Shown here piece after piece: positions 41,394-50,219 of a stretch of 64,000 nucleotides of DNA. The notes under the pieces were generated by a model, which was not told where the DNA came from, did no database searches, and worked only from the letters and a program-made list of their open reading frames with translations. Each line of letters opens with the position of its first letter. Position 1 is the stretch's first letter. This DNA comes from Peribacillus alkalitolerans. Lineage in GTDB: Bacteria; Bacillota; Bacilli; Bacillales; DSM-1321. The position numbers were made by a program, and so were the translations under genes. The DNA lies in the NCBI RefSeq assembly GCF_010882125.1, contig NZ_JAAGVZ010000005.1, positions 1 to 64,000 of the forward strand, given 5' to 3'.

Positions 41394-41976
41394 AGTAGTT
41401 TTGTAAAATCTTTATATGTTTTACAATTTCGTCCATAGGGATATCCGCTAGGCCTGTATAGTATTGAATAATTTTACCCTCTTGATCGACTAAATAAAAA
41501 TCCGTTCCATGAATGACCTGATCATCTGATTCGGGTTTTTTCACAAATGCTTTAAAATCCTTTTGGGCAAATTTTTCTATTTCCGCTTGAGAATACCCAG
41601 TCAGGAAATGCCAGTTTGAAAAATCAGCATTGTATTTACTTCCATAGTCCTTAAGTATTTCAGGAGTGTCAGTTGCTGGATCAATGCTAAAAGAAACGAG
41701 TTCGACATCCTTGATCCCTTCATCTTTTAACTTTTGCTGCAACTTGGACATATTCGCAGTCATAGGCGGACAAACAGAAGTACAGTTTGTAAAAACAAAA
41801 TCTGCAATCCATACCTTACCTTTTAGATCTTCTAATCCAACCTGTTCATTTTCTTGGTTTGTATATGTAAAATCATTTATTTGCCAATTTTTCGCATTCG
41901 GAACTCCCTTTGGGGTACAACCAACAATTAAAACCAAAACTAATAACATGGATATCATTGCTATCATTTTTTTCAT
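41392..41976 (-). CDS. ypmQ: SCO1/SenC family lipoprotein (copper chaperone-type thioredoxin)
   Basis: 194 residues. Lipobox LIVGC (Cys20) and a thioredoxin-like SCO domain with Cys65 and Cys69 in CTSVCPP and the third copper ligand His156 in IHGTDFYLVD. SCO proteins assemble the CuA centre of cytochrome c oxidase at the outer membrane face; B. subtilis YpmQ (BsSco) does so. All three ligands are present. Confidence 0.95.
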   Translation of the reverse strand: MKKMIAMISMLLVLVLIVGCTPKGVPNAKNWQINDFTYTNQENEQVGLEDLKGKVWIADFVFTNCTSVCPPMTANMSKLQQKLKDEGIKDVELVSFSIDPATDTPEILKDYGSKYNADFSNWHFLTGYSQAEIEKFAQKDFKAFVKKPESDDQVIHGTDFYLVDQEGKIIQYYTGLADIPMDEIVKHIKILQNY

Positions 41977-42130
41977 AATCGAATCATCCTCAAACTTCCC
42001 TAATAAAAATGTTTTACTATCTCATCTTAACAAACTCAGCTTTTTATTAAAAGAAATCTGATAAGACTTCACAAACTAGACAAATTTACTGAAAAAAATC
42101 CAACATGAATCCATCCCCCCAAAGTAAAGG

Positions 42131-43090
42131 TCAGCACTTTCCCGTCAAAAAGGTTTGAACAAAAGAATTCACAAATTTCCAATATGAAAAATCCATACCA
42201 ACATAGTGTGAAGGACTATTAATTTTTTCTTTTGTTTCCCTGAAATCACCAATACTTTGTCCAAAGGCTAAGCCAGTTTGTGTAACAATCGATACAGGAA
42301 CTTGCTTGTACTTAATTTCTTGAGTATCGACTCCTGCCCACATAACAACAAGGTCATGAAGAGGAGCTCCTCCAATGGACGGTATCATATCCTTATAAGA
42401 AGAATAATAAAAGTCATACATAGGCTTTATCATCTGTCCTACTTTATCGCCTTTATTCTTGAATTCTTTGTCTAGCATATCAATAATATGTGGTGGAATG
42501 ACCGCTTTCTGGGTGATATTTAAGGGGATAATTTTGATTGGTTTAGTAGATAGAGTAAGCACCAAATTCGCAGCAAATGGGTCTCCATGGAAATTCGCCT
42601 CAGCAACTGGGGTAACATTGCCTGGGTAGTTAAAGGCGCCTCCCATCACATAAATATCGGCTACTTTTTTCATCACTTCTGGAAAAAGAATAAATGCGGT
42701 TGCTAAGGATGTCAAACGTCCCACATTTACAAGGACGAGATCTGGATATTTTTCTATAATATTAATAATGTCATAGAAATTTTCAAAGTTATGATCAAAA
42801 TTATTGTCTTCAGGTTTATATGGGCCCAATCCCTCTTGCCCATGAATTGTAGGATAAAATATGGGCTCATAGCCAGTAAGAGCTCTACCGGCTCCACCAA
42901 TCACTTTTAAATCCTTTATCTTAGTCGCTTGAATTAAATAGTTAACATTACGAATCGCATCATCTTTTGACACGTTCCCATAGTCAGCCACGATTCCAAT
43001 GACTTCTATATTTGGGCAGTATAATGCGTATAATAGTGCGATAATATCATCAATTCCAAAATCACCAAAGAATAATACTTTTCTACCCAT
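42131..43090 (-). CDS. Inosine/uridine-preferring nucleoside hydrolase family protein
   Basis: 319 residues from the ATG at 43090 (GGGGGTG upstream). The metal site motif appears as VLFFGDFGIDDIIALLYAL (Asp10, Asp14, Asp15), then LVNVGRLTSLATAF, VMGGAFNYPGNVTPVAEANFHGDPFAA and the late Asp in APLHDLVVMW. The calcium-binding pattern is kept, so it likely hydrolyses nucleosides to base and ribose. It is cytoplasmic and monocistronic. FGDFGIDD differs a little from the usual DTDPGIDD. Confidence 0.88.
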   Translation of the reverse strand: MGRKVLFFGDFGIDDIIALLYALYCPNIEVIGIVADYGNVSKDDAIRNVNYLIQATKIKDLKVIGGAGRALTGYEPIFYPTIHGQEGLGPYKPEDNNFDHNFENFYDIINIIEKYPDLVLVNVGRLTSLATAFILFPEVMKKVADIYVMGGAFNYPGNVTPVAEANFHGDPFAANLVLTLSTKPIKIIPLNITQKAVIPPHIIDMLDKEFKNKGDKVGQMIKPMYDFYYSSYKDMIPSIGGAPLHDLVVMWAGVDTQEIKYKQVPVSIVTQTGLAFGQSIGDFRETKEKINSPSHYVGMDFSYWKFVNSFVQTFLTGKC

Positions 43091-43258
43091 ATCACACCCC
43101 CATATAAATATATTGTTATTTAACAAACAATATGAAAATAATGGAAATTTAAGTATTTGTGTCTATTTTTTAACATTCTAGTTGTATGGACAATTCAAAT
43201 GGGAAACTAACAGGCGTTATGATAAAATGGACAAGACTTTGACTTAGTAGGTGATTCC

Positions 43259-43780
43259 ATGAGAAAGATTATATACCTAATATTTTGCTCGATAGTAATT
43301 TTGATTTTAATAGCAGGATGTAGCCAATCAACCCCTGAGGCGACTAAAGACAAACCAAATCACGTGGGTGAAGAACATAAGCATACTACCCACGCAGAAA
43401 ATGGTGATCTACAGGAAACCACAGCTTCAATGGGTGTTGCACCGCAATTCCTAAACGGAAAGCCTGAAGATATGAAAACCATTTATTTAGCAGCTGCAAA
43501 CAATAAGGACCTACTAGAACAGATCCCATGCTATTGTGGATGTGGTGATTCCGCAGGTCATAGGGATAATTATGATTGCTTCATTCATGAAAATAAAAAG
43601 GATGGAAAAGTGGTCTGGGACGACCATGGAACACGATGTGGTGTTTGCTTAGAGACTGCTGTTGAATCAATTTTACAATTAAAGAATGGAAAATCTGTTA
43701 AAGCGATCCGTAATTATATTGATGAAAAGTATAAAGAAGGTTTTGCAAAACCTACTCCTACACCAATGCCAAAAGGCTAA
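43259..43780 (+). CDS. PCYCGC-motif lipoprotein
   Basis: 173 residues. Lipobox LIAGC (Cys21), a His-rich linker (GEEHKHTTHAENGD), and the domain with IPCYCGCGDSAGHRDNYDCF and GTRCGVCLETAVESI, which defines the PCYCGC family. The many Cys and His residues suggest metal or heme handling outside the membrane; this is not established. It lies next to the SCO gene region, possibly a related respiratory function. Confidence 0.9.
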   Translation: MRKIIYLIFCSIVILILIAGCSQSTPEATKDKPNHVGEEHKHTTHAENGDLQETTASMGVAPQFLNGKPEDMKTIYLAAANNKDLLEQIPCYCGCGDSAGHRDNYDCFIHENKKDGKVVWDDHGTRCGVCLETAVESILQLKNGKSVKAIRNYIDEKYKEGFAKPTPTPMPKG

Positions 43781-43785
43781 AATCA

Positions 43786-43818
43786 AAGAAAAACACCCCT
43801 TTTGGGGTGTTTTTCTTT
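43786..43818. terminator. Bidirectional terminator
   Basis: AAAGAAAAACACCCC and GGGGTGTTTTTCTTT form a near-perfect palindrome (15-bp stem) between convergent stops. Confidence 0.9.
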
Positions 43819-44068
43819 AAGCATTATTTTTCAGCTCGGTTTCTTGAAATAGCTTTTCATAATGAGGCCACTTCATGGTTCTTCGCAAATATTCTTTAAA
43901 TGAGTGTACTCTTGCTTTACCTTTGTCTAGATAAACGGATCGAATGAACAATTCCAATCTTGATGCAATCATAAATCGAAATGTACTATCTTCCTCCAAT
44001 ACAGGAATATCAATGACTTTAACCTTCTGTCCAACTTCGTTTTTGAACTCTAGGCTTTTAAATAGCAA
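43817..44068 (-). CDS. ypmP: YpmP-like protein (DUF2535)
   Basis: 83 residues from a TTG at 44068 that has AAGAGG 9 bases upstream; a longer reading to 44134 has no RBS. LLFKSLEFKNEVGQKVKVID, then IPVLEEDSTFRFMIASRLELFIRSVY and SFKEYLRRTMKWPHYEKLF. The order and motif fit YpmP of B. subtilis, of unknown function. It is a soluble protein. Confidence 0.8.
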   Translation of the reverse strand: MLFKSLEFKNEVGQKVKVIDIPVLEEDSTFRFMIASRLELFIRSVYLDKGKARVHSFKEYLRRTMKWPHYEKLFQETELKNNA

Positions 44069-44170
44069 GATATCAATCCTCTTTTTCCACCGTTTGTTTA
44101 TATTATACACCAGAGTAAAGTCGGAACATGTCAAAATGTGCTCATTTTTATAAAAAATTTTTAATTATTA

Positions 44171-44347
44171 GGCTCTGTTAAACGGGAATGTTGATTTCCG
44201 TTCCAGACACTCGCTTTCCGAGGGCGACGGTGAGCCGTCTCGGCAGACTGCGCCTGTGGGGTTTCACCTGTCCCGCTGCTCCCGCAGGAGTCGAGCGCCT
44301 TTCACTCCAATCAACTTTGTGGATAAATCAACAATAAGTGCTGTTTA
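44171..44347. repeat. Dispersed MITE-like repeat, copy C
   Basis: Starts GGCTCTGTTAAACGG, contains GTTGATTTCCGTTCC, GGTGAGCCGTCTCGGC, GCGCCTGTGGGG, GCAGGAGTCGAGCGCC and ends around CAATCAACTTTGTGG ... CAACAATAAGTGCTG. The centre can fold (CGGGAGC/GCAGGAG regions; GTTGATT/AATCAAC outer pairing). The right terminal repeat is degenerate. 44069-44450 holds nothing else but the tatC terminator. Confidence 0.75.
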
Positions 44348-44413
44348 TTAAAAAAAAATTCCTTTTTTGCAATTATATCAACAAAAAATATTGTTTAATC
44401 AAAGCCAATTAAT

Positions 44414-44445
44414 AAAAAAGAGCCCTCCTTAAAAAAGGATGGCTC
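44414..44445 (-). terminator. Terminator after tatC
   Basis: On the minus strand GAGCCATCCT-TTTTT-AAGGAGGGCTC followed by TTTTTTA. Confidence 0.88.
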
Positions 44446-44450
44446 AAATT

Positions 44451-45203
44451 TCATTGATATTCTTCCAAATCATACTCTTCTGGATTTTCTGCTAACTTTT
44501 TCAGTCTACGCCTATAAACAAACTTCGAGAGAGTAATGCTTATTTCGTATAGTAATAATAGTGGAATAGTAACTAGAAAATCAGATACAAAATCTGGTGG
44601 AGTAATAATGACCGAAATGACTACCAATAAGAAATAAGCATATTTTCGTATTTGCTGCAGGAAATACGGATTGATGATTCCGATTGAAGTTAAAAACATG
44701 ACTACTACTGGCAATTCAAACAAAATCGCAAATGGTAATGTCATATTCAATATGAACCGGAAATATTTCTCTGCAGTAAAATTAGCTACCATCATTTCCC
44801 CACTTAAACCCATTAAGAAATTCATAACGGTAGGGAAAATGACAAAATAACCAAAGCTTAGTCCTAGTACAAACAAGATGAATAAAGCTGGAATATAAGA
44901 AAGAGTGACTTTTCTTTCATTTGACCTAAGAGCAGGTCTAACGAATAACCAGATTTGTAGAGCAATAATAGGAATCGTTGCGGCTATTGCAATGACAGAT
45001 GCTAACATAAAATAGACCCAAATGATGTCACTAGGTCCTAAAGCAATCAACTTTACATCAAGATCTTTTACAAACCAGTGATAAATATCTTCAACATATA
45101 TGAATCCAACGGTAAAAAATGCGATAAATGCTAGAGCAGTTACGATGAGTCGTCTTCGTAATTCCTCTAAATGGTCGGTTAGGTTCAATTCTTTATCTTC
45201 CAT
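44451..45203 (-). CDS. tatC: Twin-arginine translocase subunit TatC
   Basis: 250 residues from the ATG at 45203. MEDKELNLTDHLEELRRRL, six TM segments (first about 19-41, VTALAFIAFFTVGFIYV) and FILNMTLPFAILFELPVVVMFLTSIG. TatC binds the twin-Arg signal and forms the Tat translocon with TatA. The gene lies downstream of tatA with a weak hairpin between them. The charged C-tail ends NPEEYDLEEYQ. Confidence 0.96.
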   Translation of the reverse strand: MEDKELNLTDHLEELRRRLIVTALAFIAFFTVGFIYVEDIYHWFVKDLDVKLIALGPSDIIWVYFMLASVIAIAATIPIIALQIWLFVRPALRSNERKVTLSYIPALFILFVLGLSFGYFVIFPTVMNFLMGLSGEMMVANFTAEKYFRFILNMTLPFAILFELPVVVMFLTSIGIINPYFLQQIRKYAYFLLVVISVIITPPDFVSDFLVTIPLLLLYEISITLSKFVYRRRLKKLAENPEEYDLEEYQ

Positions 45204-45267
45204 TTTGTTCAGGCCTTTCCGTAAAGAGCATCTAATCACTTGATGCACGAATTACATAAAATCCAAT

Positions 45268-45298
45268 AAAAAGGTGCAAGACGCTTTCATCTTACACC
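45268..45298 (-). terminator. Hairpin between tatA and tatC
   Basis: On the minus strand GGTGTAAGA-TGAAAGCG-TCTTGCACC followed by TTTTTATT. It may partially terminate after tatA, making TatA more abundant than TatC. Confidence 0.7.
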
Positions 45299-45307
45299 AT
45301 AGTCTAT

Positions 45308-45502
45308 TTATTTCGTAACTTTTGTCTTATCTTCTTCAAGTTCGTCCATAACTTCGCTCGTTAATCCACGAGTCGATTTTTTGAATTCACGAAGTGTCTC
45401 TCCAAAAGCACGGCCGATTTCAGGCAACTTTTTAGGTCCAAATATGATTAATGCTAGTACAAGAATTAAAATCAGACCAGGTACTCCGATGTTTGAAAAC
45501 AT
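45308..45502 (-). CDS. tatA: Twin-arginine translocase subunit TatA
   Basis: 64 residues from the ATG at 45502 (AAGGGGATG upstream; a longer reading to 45562 lacks support). One TM with [25 protein letters not shown] (the FGPKKLPE hinge) and an amphipathic helix [12 protein letters not shown]-like, then an acidic C-tail. It forms the Tat pore with TatC. Substrates are not indicated in the window. Confidence 0.95.
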   Translation of the reverse strand: MFSNIGVPGLILILVLALIIFGPKKLPEIGRAFGETLREFKKSTRGLTSEVMDELEEDKTKVTK

Positions 45503-45677
45503 GAGAACATCCCCTTCAAGTTGTATTAAAACAATACTACCTTCATAATAGTACTTTTCCACAAAATAATCGTCATTTTATGATATTGTTCATGGAAATT
45601 TCACATTTTATTTTCCTATCAAAAAAGGCAATGTCTAAGTCCAATACATTGTATCGTAATTTCACATTCAATGCCAG

Positions 45678-46946
45678 TCAAATCAATAAATTAAACAAAC
45701 TACTATCTTTATTGACTTCTTTAAAGTGAAAGCCTTTCTTATTCATTCGAATGATCAGATCTTGGTAATCCTCCTTACTTTTCAGCTCAATCCCCACTAA
45801 AGCAGGTCCTGATTCTTTATTGTTCTTTTTAGTATATTCAAACCTTGTAATATCATCAGTAGGACCTAGAACTTCGTCCAGGAATTCTCTTAATGCACCA
45901 GCACGCTGAGGGAAATTAACAATAAAATAATACAACAGTCCCTCATAAAGCAATGATCGTTCCTTTATTTCTTGCATACGGTCAATATCGTTATTCCCAC
46001 CACTAATGACACAAACAACCGTTTTACCTTTAATCTGTTCCTTGTAGACTTCCAATGCAGCAATGGAAAGCGCACCTGCAGGTTCAGCTACGATTGCATG
46101 CTCATTATAAAGCTCCAATATCGTTGTACACACTTTACCCTCTGGAACAACGATAACATCGTCCAATAATTTATTACATATTTCAAATGTAAGATGTCCT
46201 ACACATTTTACCGCTGCACCATCAACGAATTTTTCGATTTCTGATAATGGGATCACTTCATCAGCTTCCATTGAAGTTTTCATGGACGGAGCACCGAGTG
46301 GCTCTACACCTACGCATTTTGTATTTGGAGAAATCGTTTTAAAATATGTGGAGAGGCCTGCCATCAATCCTCCACCACCGATTCCTGCAAACAGGAAATC
46401 TATCGGCTCTTCACTATCATTCAAAACTTCAACAGCAACAGTCCCTTGGCCAGATATTACCTTTTCATCATCAAAAGGATGAATGAATGTCCGATTTTCT
46501 TCTTCCGAACAAGCAAGTGCCATAGCGAACGAATCATCAAATGTATCCCCAGCAAGATGAATATCCACCATTCCTCTTCCGAACATTTGAACTTGATGCA
46601 CCTTCTGCCTTGGGGTTGTAGCAGGCATATAAATTTTCCCTTGAATTCCTAACTGTCTACATGCAAACGCTACGCCTTGTGCATGATTTCCTGCACTCGC
46701 ACATACAATCCCATTTGACAATTCTTCATTTGATAAACTCTTTATTTTATGGAATGCCCCTCTAAGCTTAAATGAACGGACATGCTGTAAATCTTCACGT
46801 TTTATGTAAACATTACATTGATATTTTTCTGATAATACATCATTTTTCTGAAGAGGAGTATGAGAAACGATTTCCTTCAGTTGTTGATAAGCAATCAGAA
46901 TATCTTCCACTTGTACCCCTTTTTTTATATTAGTCATCTGACCCAT
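45678..46946 (-). CDS. ilvA: Threonine dehydratase (deaminase), biosynthetic
   Basis: 422 residues from the ATG at 46946 (GGTGAGGGAG upstream). A PLP-dependent domain has KREDLQHVRSFKLRGAF (PLP Lys), SAGNHAQGVAFAC, and GGGGLMAGL; a C-terminal ACT-like domain (about 335-422) has YYFIVNFPQRAGALREFLDEVLG. It makes 2-oxobutanoate for isoleucine. One regulatory ACT domain rather than two matches the Bacillus enzyme. No T-box leader was seen upstream. Confidence 0.95.
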   Translation of the reverse strand: MGQMTNIKKGVQVEDILIAYQQLKEIVSHTPLQKNDVLSEKYQCNVYIKREDLQHVRSFKLRGAFHKIKSLSNEELSNGIVCASAGNHAQGVAFACRQLGIQGKIYMPATTPRQKVHQVQMFGRGMVDIHLAGDTFDDSFAMALACSEEENRTFIHPFDDEKVISGQGTVAVEVLNDSEEPIDFLFAGIGGGGLMAGLSTYFKTISPNTKCVGVEPLGAPSMKTSMEADEVIPLSEIEKFVDGAAVKCVGHLTFEICNKLLDDVIVVPEGKVCTTILELYNEHAIVAEPAGALSIAALEVYKEQIKGKTVVCVISGGNNDIDRMQEIKERSLLYEGLLYYFIVNFPQRAGALREFLDEVLGPTDDITRFEYTKKNNKESGPALVGIELKSKEDYQDLIIRMNKKGFHFKEVNKDSSLFNLLI

Positions 46947-47107
46947 AAAATCTCCCTCACCTTCCTCTATAATTTGTACATTATAACACGTTAATACAGT
47001 GATTCTATTTATTTTTCTAAAAATTAAAAAAAATTTAGGTAAAATGCTAAGTATTTTTTTCTTAAGCATATTAATATGATTTACTATCAGGAGTTTGGAG
47101 GTGCTGA

Positions 47108-47341
47108 ATGGAAATTTCATTGTGTTCAGTAAACTGTGCATTGCCAATTGAAATTACCATCGATGAAGATAATGGCAGGTATATGATTCGCAAAAGTGAT
47201 TCGAGCGGTGAATATTTTAATACTGCTACCGAACTAATATCGTGGATTCGTCAAAATATGAAGGAAGATGAATTTTGTACGAAGGAAGATTATTTATTTC
47301 TTCAAATTAAACTGTCTCAATATGAAGCTGGAAATTTTTAA
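47108..47341 (+). CDS. Small hypothetical protein
   Basis: 77 residues: MEISLCSVNCALPIEITIDE, then NGRYMIRKSDSSGEYFNTATELISWIRQNMKEDEFCTKEDYLFLQIKLSQ. GGAGTTTGGAGGTG precedes the ATG, and a terminator follows, so it is a likely gene. Beta-rich start with a helical end; no family recognised. It is divergent from ilvA. Confidence 0.75.
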   Translation: MEISLCSVNCALPIEITIDEDNGRYMIRKSDSSGEYFNTATELISWIRQNMKEDEFCTKEDYLFLQIKLSQYEAGNF

Positions 47342-47347
47342 ATGAAC

Positions 47348-47380
47348 AAAGAACCAGACCTATATTTGGCCTGGTTCTTT
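47348..47380. terminator. Bidirectional terminator
   Basis: AAAGAACCAG and CTGGTTCTTT form a 10-bp stem between convergent stops at 47341 and 47393. Confidence 0.88.
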
Positions 47381-47392
47381 ATTATCTAACTT

Positions 47393-47878
47393 TTATTTTT
47401 TATAGACTAAGAAAGTATGCGGATATAGATTTTTTTCGTCCGTTACACCTTTTTCTGATGAAACCAGAGTCCAAATATCCTCTTTTATTTCAGGGAAGAA
47501 AGTATCCCCTTCAAATGTAGCATGTATTTCTGTGATATATAAAATATCAACCTTATCCATCAGTAAGTTAAAGATTTCGGCCCCACCAATGACAAAATAT
47601 TCTTCATTTGGATCCTTTTTAGCATAATCCATGAATTCTTCAACAGAATGAAAGACAATCCCACCCTCAACGGAATAATCATGATCTCTTGTTAGGATGA
47701 TATTTTCACGACCCGGTAATAACCTACCAATCGATTCATAAGTCTTTCTTCCCATCACAACTGGATGTCCCATAGTGACCTTTTTAAAGTATTTCAAATC
47801 TGCAGGTAAATGCCAAGGAAGTTGATTATCCTTACCAATGACTCTATTTTCATCCATAGCTAGAATAAACGAAATCAT
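47393..47878 (-). CDS. dfrA: Dihydrofolate reductase
   Basis: 161 residues. [32 protein letters not shown] (the active-site Asp and Trp22-type residues), [27 protein letters not shown]. It reduces dihydrofolate made by ThyA. The gene overlaps thyA by 4 bp. There is nothing suggesting a trimethoprim-resistant acquired form; this is the ordinary chromosomal type. Confidence 0.97.
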   Translation of the reverse strand: MISFILAMDENRVIGKDNQLPWHLPADLKYFKKVTMGHPVVMGRKTYESIGRLLPGRENIILTRDHDYSVEGGIVFHSVEEFMDYAKKDPNEEYFVIGGAEIFNLLMDKVDILYITEIHATFEGDTFFPEIKEDIWTLVSSEKGVTDEKNLYPHTFLVYKK

Positions 47879-48678
47879 ACACTGACCTCTCCTTTAATAT
47901 GGGGATGGGCGTTATAGTTTTCCAACTTAAAATCTTCAAAGGTAAAGGAAAAGATATCTTTTACCTCAGGATTGATTTTCATCACGGGCAAGCCAAATGG
48001 CTCTCTTTCTAACTGTAGATTTACTTGATCTACATGGTTATTGTAAATATGGACATCTCCCAACGTATGAATGAATTCACCAGCTTCTAGTCCACAAACC
48101 TGAGCTATCATCATCGTCAGAAGAGCATAGGATGCAATATTAAAAGGCACGCCTAGGAACACATCTGCTGAACGTTGATATAACTGGCATGATAACTTGC
48201 CGTCCGCTACATAGAATTGGAAGAATGCATGACATGGCGGCAATGCCATTTCATCTAATTCTCCAACATTCCATGCGCTAACGATCATTCTTCTAGAATC
48301 AGGATTATATTTGATTGAATGGATCACATCTGTAATTTGGTCAATGGTCTCTCCATTGGATTTTCCCCATGACCGCCATTGATGTCCATATATCTTGCCT
48401 AGATTTCCGTTCTCATCTGCCCATTCGTTCCAAATGCGCACTCCATTTTCTTTTAAATATTGGATGTTTGTGTCTCCGTTTAAAAACCAGAGAAGCTCAT
48501 GAATAATAGCCTTCAAAGCTAATTTTTTAGTTGTCAGCAAAGGGAATCCCTTTTGAAGATCAAACCTCATTTGATATCCGAAGGTACTAATGGTTCCTGT
48601 TCCAGTACGATCATTTTTTTGTACACCATTCTCCAATACGTGTTTACATAAATCCAAATATTGTCTCAAAATATTCAC
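47875..48678 (-). CDS. thyA: Thymidylate synthase
   Basis: 267 residues, classical ThyA length. [49 protein letters not shown], catalytic Cys149 in [35 protein letters not shown] and DVHIYNNH. It methylates dUMP with methylenetetrahydrofolate, giving dihydrofolate to DfrA. In B. subtilis the dfrA-linked enzyme is ThyB; this one could equally carry that name. Operon thyA-dfrA. Confidence 0.97.
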   Translation of the reverse strand: MNILRQYLDLCKHVLENGVQKNDRTGTGTISTFGYQMRFDLQKGFPLLTTKKLALKAIIHELLWFLNGDTNIQYLKENGVRIWNEWADENGNLGKIYGHQWRSWGKSNGETIDQITDVIHSIKYNPDSRRMIVSAWNVGELDEMALPPCHAFFQFYVADGKLSCQLYQRSADVFLGVPFNIASYALLTMMIAQVCGLEAGEFIHTLGDVHIYNNHVDQVNLQLEREPFGLPVMKINPEVKDIFSFTFEDFKLENYNAHPHIKGEVSV

Positions 48679-48726
48679 ACCTTTAATCGTTATCTTAGAA
48701 TATCGTAAACTAACTTCTCGACAATA

Positions 48727-49473
48727 TCAATTAAGGTTTTTAATGTAATTGTAAGTAAGAGGCGCACCGTTCTTTAATTCTTGGTTCGTAGTTTCATTTA
48801 AGTAATACATCGAAAACACTTCTGCAAAGTACTCTTCAGGGTATTTAATAAAATAATCACGCCCGTTGAAAAAGAGAGGTGCTTCTTTTTTCCAAATCCG
48901 GAGGAATTCCTCTTTGTAGCGAATATTATCATAAATTAACCGATCAATCGTATGGGCTAATTCGTGAAGCTCCAGGTTGACAGAGCCGTGGCCTTTACCC
49001 ATTTCACTCGCTCCTATCTTCACGAATACAATTTTATTCCCTCCCATTCCAGGAACACGGTCCCATTTAACACCAGATTTTTTATATCCTCTTGGTTTGA
49101 TTCCCGAAAGATGCGTAGCTTCCTTTTGCTCAGTCAGTGAGCCGTTGAATACTTTTATTTTTATTTCACGATCATTCAAACGTTTTAACATATTTGGTGG
49201 AAGATGACTAATCCTTGTAGCCATCCATTCTACTTCACTTGCATCGAATGATTCTTCTGGGAATAGAAATAGTTTCTGTAATGCAGGCTTCTCTTTGAAT
49301 ATTCCGTCTTTTTTCAACGCATGATTTAATGGTAGGGATCGGTATGTTTTACCGTCATGTGATGCAAAAATTGTTGTGTAGAATAGGAAAGCTACCATGC
49401 AAAATAGAATTAGCATCGTAACTTGAAATTTATTTATCTTCTTTCTTGAAGAAGCAACTTTAGTTTCAGCCAT
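48727..49473 (-). CDS. Anthrax lethal factor-like (ATLF/PPEP-type) zinc metallopeptidase
   Basis: 248 residues. A cytoplasmic N-tail, one signal-anchor TM (about 18-37: VTMLILFCMVAFLFYTTIF) and an extracellular domain with GKGHGSVNLELHELAHTIDRLIYD (HExxH: His170, Glu171, His174) and YPEEYFAEVFSMYY (Glu218 as third zinc ligand). This gluzincin layout is that of the ATLF-like fold in lethal factor and Pro-Pro endopeptidases. All catalytic residues are present. A host or self-wall role is unknown; a B. subtilis-like ypjQ gene was not found at this place. Confidence 0.85.
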   Translation of the reverse strand: MAETKVASSRKKINKFQVTMLILFCMVAFLFYTTIFASHDGKTYRSLPLNHALKKDGIFKEKPALQKLFLFPEESFDASEVEWMATRISHLPPNMLKRLNDREIKIKVFNGSLTEQKEATHLSGIKPRGYKKSGVKWDRVPGMGGNKIVFVKIGASEMGKGHGSVNLELHELAHTIDRLIYDNIRYKEEFLRIWKKEAPLFFNGRDYFIKYPEEYFAEVFSMYYLNETTNQELKNGAPLTYNYIKNLN

Positions 49474-49692
49474 TCTATCTCACCTTCAAGTATAATTCTT
49501 GTTGTTTAACACATTTATATTCTCGTAGTCTATTAAAAAAAGTATATCATACGATTAGAATTTTTAATGGTGTTGCTTGCTTCCAATTTTATGCTTAAAA
49601 TTCACGCTATTAAAATTTTAGATGAATTCTTAAACAACAATAGAAGATGGACATATCATATCTATAACACAATAATGGGTAGGTGTATTGAT

Positions 49693-49920
49693 TTGAGAAA
49701 AGGGATCTATAAAACTCTCCAAGAACAAGATTTAGAGCTGGTCGAACAAGTAATGAATGTAATGGGAAATGAAATTTTTATTTTTCTTGATCTCTTTTTG
49801 TTTACAGTTTTACTTGGTGTGATCCTTTTTATTTCTAACCATACATGGGTTTACTTCCTGCTCATCCCATTTGGATTTTTTCTGATATTCACCTTTTTAT
49901 ATAAAATATTTAAACTATAA
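49693..49920 (+). CDS. Putative small membrane protein
   Basis: 75 residues from a TTG at 49693 with TAGGTG about 8 bases upstream; a reading from 49567 is open but lacks an RBS. RKGIYKTLQEQDLELVEQVM is followed by two TM segments (IFIFLDLFLFTVLLGVILFIS and WVYFLLIPFGFFLIFTFLY). No family recognised. Followed by a terminator at 49993, which supports transcription. Confidence 0.5.
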   Translation: MRKGIYKTLQEQDLELVEQVMNVMGNEIFIFLDLFLFTVLLGVILFISNHTWVYFLLIPFGFFLIFTFLYKIFKL

Positions 49921-49992
49921 AATAGAAAATAATATTATGGGTTTTAAATCCATATAGGAATGCTAAAAAGATACCTCCCTAATCAAAGAATT

Positions 49993-50022
49993 AAGCATCC
50001 GAAACGGATGTTATTTTCTTTT
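49993..50022 (+). terminator. Weak terminator after the 49693 gene
   Basis: GCATCC-GAAA-CGGATG-type stem followed by TTATTTTCTTTTTC. The same core GCATCCGAAACGGATG recurs at 50196. Confidence 0.6.
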
Positions 50023-50054
50023 TCATTGAAAGAAGTTAACTAAGAACAAGAGAA

Positions 50055-50114
50055 GTTGATTTCCTCTCAGGGCGAACGCCCCCTGGAAAGCAATCGCCTG
50101 GAGCGGCAATCAAC
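50055..50114. repeat. Short palindromic relative of the MITE-like repeat, copy F
   Basis: GTTGATTTCCTCTCAGGGC ... GCCTGGAGCGGCAATCAAC, with GTTGATT/AATCAAC ends and GGCGAACGCC inside. It resembles the core of the longer copies but lacks the GGCTCTGTTA termini, so membership is tentative. Confidence 0.45.
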
Positions 50115-50145
50115 CTATTCTCCTACAATACATATCAAAAATGAC

Positions 50146-50181
50146 AAAAGGTATCGAGAGAGCATTCTCTCGATACCTTTT
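50146..50181. terminator. Strong bidirectional hairpin
   Basis: AAAAGGTATCGAGAG and CTCTCGATACCTTTT form a 15-bp perfect stem with a 6-nt loop; likely terminator for ypjP on the minus strand. Confidence 0.85.
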
Positions 50182-50193
50182 GTCGACAATCTG

Positions 50194-50219
50194 AAGCATC
50201 CGAAACGGATGCTTTTTTT
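50194..50219 (+). terminator. Second plus-strand hairpin
   Basis: GCATCC-GAAAC-GGATGC followed by TTTTTTT on the plus strand, touching the ypjP stop. The 49921-50217 gap therefore holds three hairpins and one repeat, with no gene. Confidence 0.7.

Noticed and set aside
47393-48678. Acquired trimethoprim resistance through dfrA
   Set aside because: The gene is the normal thyA-coupled chromosomal copy at its usual locus with ordinary active-site motifs.
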